The notes under the pieces are model-generated. The model did not search any database and was not told the DNA's origin. It worked only from the letters and a program-made list of their open reading frames with translations. A DNA stretch of 64,000 nt, taken from NCBI GenBank assembly GCA_964605655.1, contig CAZSDK010000002.1, positions 158,208 through 222,207 on the forward strand, given 5' to 3'. Position numbers and translations under genes: made by a program. Below are positions 62,723 to 64,000 of this stretch, one piece after another. The stretch is from JAKLIX01 sp964605655. GTDB lineage: Bacteria > Bacteroidota > Bacteroidia > Bacteroidales > CAIXZF01. Every line of letters starts with the position of its first letter. Within the stretch, counting starts at the first letter, position 1.

Positions 62723-62740
62723 CGTAGCGTCCTCGCTACG
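62723..62740. repeat. Palindrome CGTAGCG/CGCTACG
   Basis: A perfect 7-bp stem with a TCCT loop, another member of the GCGTAGC family. It lies just left of the right 18-bp repeat. Confidence 0.75.
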
Positions 62741-62752
62741 TCCTTACTTCTT

Positions 62753-62770
62753 TCCGGCATCTTGCCGAAA
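62753..62770 (-). repeat. Right copy of the 18-bp inverted repeat
   Basis: The exact reverse complement of 62477-62494. It ends 20 bp before the ATG of the Rhs-like frame and 7 bp before its -7 element. Confidence 0.85.
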
Positions 62771-62777
62771 AAAAAAT

Positions 62778-62785
62778 TATCTTTG
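62778..62785 (+). promoter_or_regulatory. -7 element (TATCTTTG) 5 bp before the Rhs-like ATG
   Basis: TATCTTTG at the junction between the palindromic region and the Rhs-like frame. A TTG at 62762-62764 inside the right inverted repeat is only 13 bp upstream, shorter than the usual spacer. Any transcript from it would be nearly leaderless. Confidence 0.4.
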
Positions 62786-62790
62786 TGATT

Positions 62791-64000
62791 ATGTCTACAG
62801 GCTATAAGATTGCTGAACAAGACCAACTTAATCAATACGCCTATACCTTACAGGGTTGGGTTAAAGCCATGAACAGCGCTTTTTTAGAACCAGTGTCCGA
62901 TATTGGTCTTGATGGGCTGGATGACAGCTCTCTGCCTAACCGGAAAGTGGCCCGGGATGTCTCTGGGTATGTGATCGGCTATCTTTCAAAAGATTTTATG
63001 CCGGTATCGACAACCAACCTGGGCTATGATCTGATCTTCGATCCAATGGATTATGAAATTGTCACTCCCGGCAACCCGCTTTACAATGGCAACATTGCCC
63101 AAATATGGACCGACCAGGTAGAAGTTGACACAAACAACAACTACAATTTTAATAAAAACAGTCTGTTATACCTGTATCGTTATGACCAGCTGCAACGTTT
63201 AAAAGATCAGTCAGCAGTGCATGCTACATTTAACGTTGATGAAAAACCCACATTGAACTATACCAACGAATATTTTAGTCATTTAGATTACGATGCTAAT
63301 GGCAACATAACCAACCTCTCCAGAAAAGGTTTCGTGGATAATCCGGGTGGAATTGCCATGGATAGTCTGGAATATTATTATTACTCCGGCACTAACCGTG
63401 TTGAGAGAATTAAAGAATACCAGCCCTATGACACCCTCTATCAATGCGATCTGGACAGCGCTGCCGGAAGAACAGCCAATTACAAGTATGATGCAACCGG
63501 ACACCTTATCCTCGATAAATCGGAGAATAGTTTGCAAGTGACATGGAATCTGGCTAATAAACCGGTCAATGTCAGTAACAACCAAAATCCTTCCTTAAAC
63601 CTCAATTACTATTATGATCCTTCCGGTAACCGTGTTGTAAAATACGATGGTTCAAAAACCCTTGTCTACATCAGGGATGCCTCAGGGAATATCCTATGTA
63701 CATACGAAAAGAAGAACGACAACATCAGTCATAGTGATACAGCCATCGTTCAAAGAGAAATATACTTGTACGGCTCATCACGATTAGGGGTCTGGTATCC
63801 GGACCGAAGCTGGTCAGCGCCTACCAGTCGAAGCAGACATAACAAGAACCAAAGGGAGTACGAAATTACCAACCACCTTGGAAATATTATGGCCACTATT
63901 TCAGATCATAAAACAGGAATAGACTCAGATTCAAATACCTATGTGAATACATATGAACCGGTAATAAGGTCTACACAGGATTATTACCCAGGTGGAATGC
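62791..64000 (+). CDS. Rhs-repeat core protein, 5'-truncated, runs off the window
   Basis: An uninterrupted frame from ATG 62791 to the window edge (403 codons), with no stop. It begins in what is normally the middle of Bacteroidota Rhs proteins: QYAYTLQGWVKAMN, then NPLYNGNIAQIW and LYLYRYDQLQRL. YD-repeats follow (YDANGNITNL, YKYDATGHLI, YYYDPSGNRVVKYD, YIRDASGNIL). The Rhs-core end is EITNHLGNIMATISD, with YYPGGM at the edge. There is no signal peptide and no N-terminal shell region, which usually spans many hundreds of residues. It could be a displaced 3' cassette, a decayed gene, or a small orphan Rhs. The toxin tip, if any, is beyond the window. Confidence 0.8.
   Translation, partial: MSTGYKIAEQDQLNQYAYTLQGWVKAMNSAFLEPVSDIGLDGLDDSSLPNRKVARDVSGYVIGYLSKDFMPVSTTNLGYDLIFDPMDYEIVTPGNPLYNGNIAQIWTDQVEVDTNNNYNFNKNSLLYLYRYDQLQRLKDQSAVHATFNVDEKPTLNYTNEYFSHLDYDANGNITNLSRKGFVDNPGGIAMDSLEYYYYSGTNRVERIKEYQPYDTLYQCDLDSAAGRTANYKYDATGHLILDKSENSLQVTWNLANKPVNVSNNQNPSLNLNYYYDPSGNRVVKYDGSKTLVYIRDASGNILCTYEKKNDNISHSDTAIVQREIYLYGSSRLGVWYPDRSWSAPTSRSRHNKNQREYEITNHLGNIMATISDHKTGIDSDSNTYVNTYEPVIRSTQDYYPGGM

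Larger units (their letters stand above)
62345..62790. other. 446-bp palindrome-rich non-coding region
   Basis: No open frame of note. The region carries six exact copies of GCGTAGC or its complement (62380, 62408, 62505, 62517, 62686, 62722) and several near copies. Many are arranged as hairpins, and an 18-bp inverted repeat pair lies within it. The middle (62545-62680) is GC-rich with further small hairpins, for example GGTCG/CGACC enclosing GTG-GAA-CAC at 62589-62613. No tRNA, known riboswitch or CRISPR pattern was recognised. Confidence 0.6.

Noticed and set aside
62345..62790. CRISPR array, tRNA or known riboswitch in the palindromic region
   Set aside because: Repeats are short, irregularly spaced and palindromic. 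No cloverleaf, no CCA-type end and no recognised aptamer core.

Overview
The window is chromosomal DNA from a member of the phylum Bacteroidota, probably an uncultured Bacteroidales- or Marinilabiliales-like bacterium. Three things point there. At least seven proteins look like type IX secretion system (T9SS) cargo or machinery: type A and type B C-terminal sorting domains and a C25 PorU-like protease. Many genes carry the Bacteroidota -7 promoter element TAnnTTTG, often with an upstream TTG, and few have a clear Shine-Dalgarno site. Several families and gene orders are typical of the phylum, such as DUF4296, and rsfS-ftsH-LUD-DUF2007-cdsA-psd. No rRNA, tRNA or CRISPR array was seen.

Layout. 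1-1112 (minus): start of a probable CarboxypepD_reg/DUF5686-type protein and KdsD. 1342-4639 (plus): RecQ, an OmpH/Skp-like anchored protein and a DUF4296 lipoprotein. 4644-11865 (minus): a small lipoprotein, a thioredoxin-fold T9SS cargo, DeoC and a 1699-residue C25 peptidase of PorU2 type. 11953-22200 (minus): a surface-protein block with a type B sorted Ig-like/PKD protein, three tandem Asp-box paralogues and a fourth more distant relative. 22266-30544: a GNAT-like protein (minus), then LptF/G permease, two glycosyltransferases, an EttA-type ABC-F ATPase and HisS (plus). 30746-33192 (plus): an aromatic amino acid lyase with histidase numbering, a small membrane protein and a DivIC/FtsB-like protein. 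33196-38292 (minus): priA, pfkA, an RlmL-type methyltransferase and osmC as one operon. 38447-43295 (plus): rsfS-ftsH-LUD-DUF2007-cdsA-psd, with overlapping or near-overlapping genes. 43401-44867 (plus): a Cys-rich exported protein, an SPFH protein and a 56-residue ribbon-helix-helix protein. 44859-50986 (minus): radical SAM protein, POT-family transporter, a YW-repeat protein, a helix-hairpin-helix/barrel protein and its partner. 51117-53452: HldD (plus), a MerR regulator and an M23 peptidase (minus). 53598-62344 (plus): AlaS, a CarH-type B12-binding MerR regulator, an ECF sigma factor, QueD, FolE, FabD and DsbD. 62345-62790 is a palindrome-rich non-coding stretch containing an 18-bp perfect inverted repeat. 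It abuts a 5'-truncated Rhs-core gene that runs off the window.

Most of the window is core metabolism and envelope biogenesis. The least ordinary parts are the CarH-like regulator next to a sigma factor gene, the palindrome/Rhs junction at the right end, the tandem T9SS Asp-box family, the unknown NPxYWxxYL repeat protein, and a histidase whose MIO triad reads Ala-Cys-Gly. All assignments come from reading translated sequence and motifs by eye. No database search or computed score was available.
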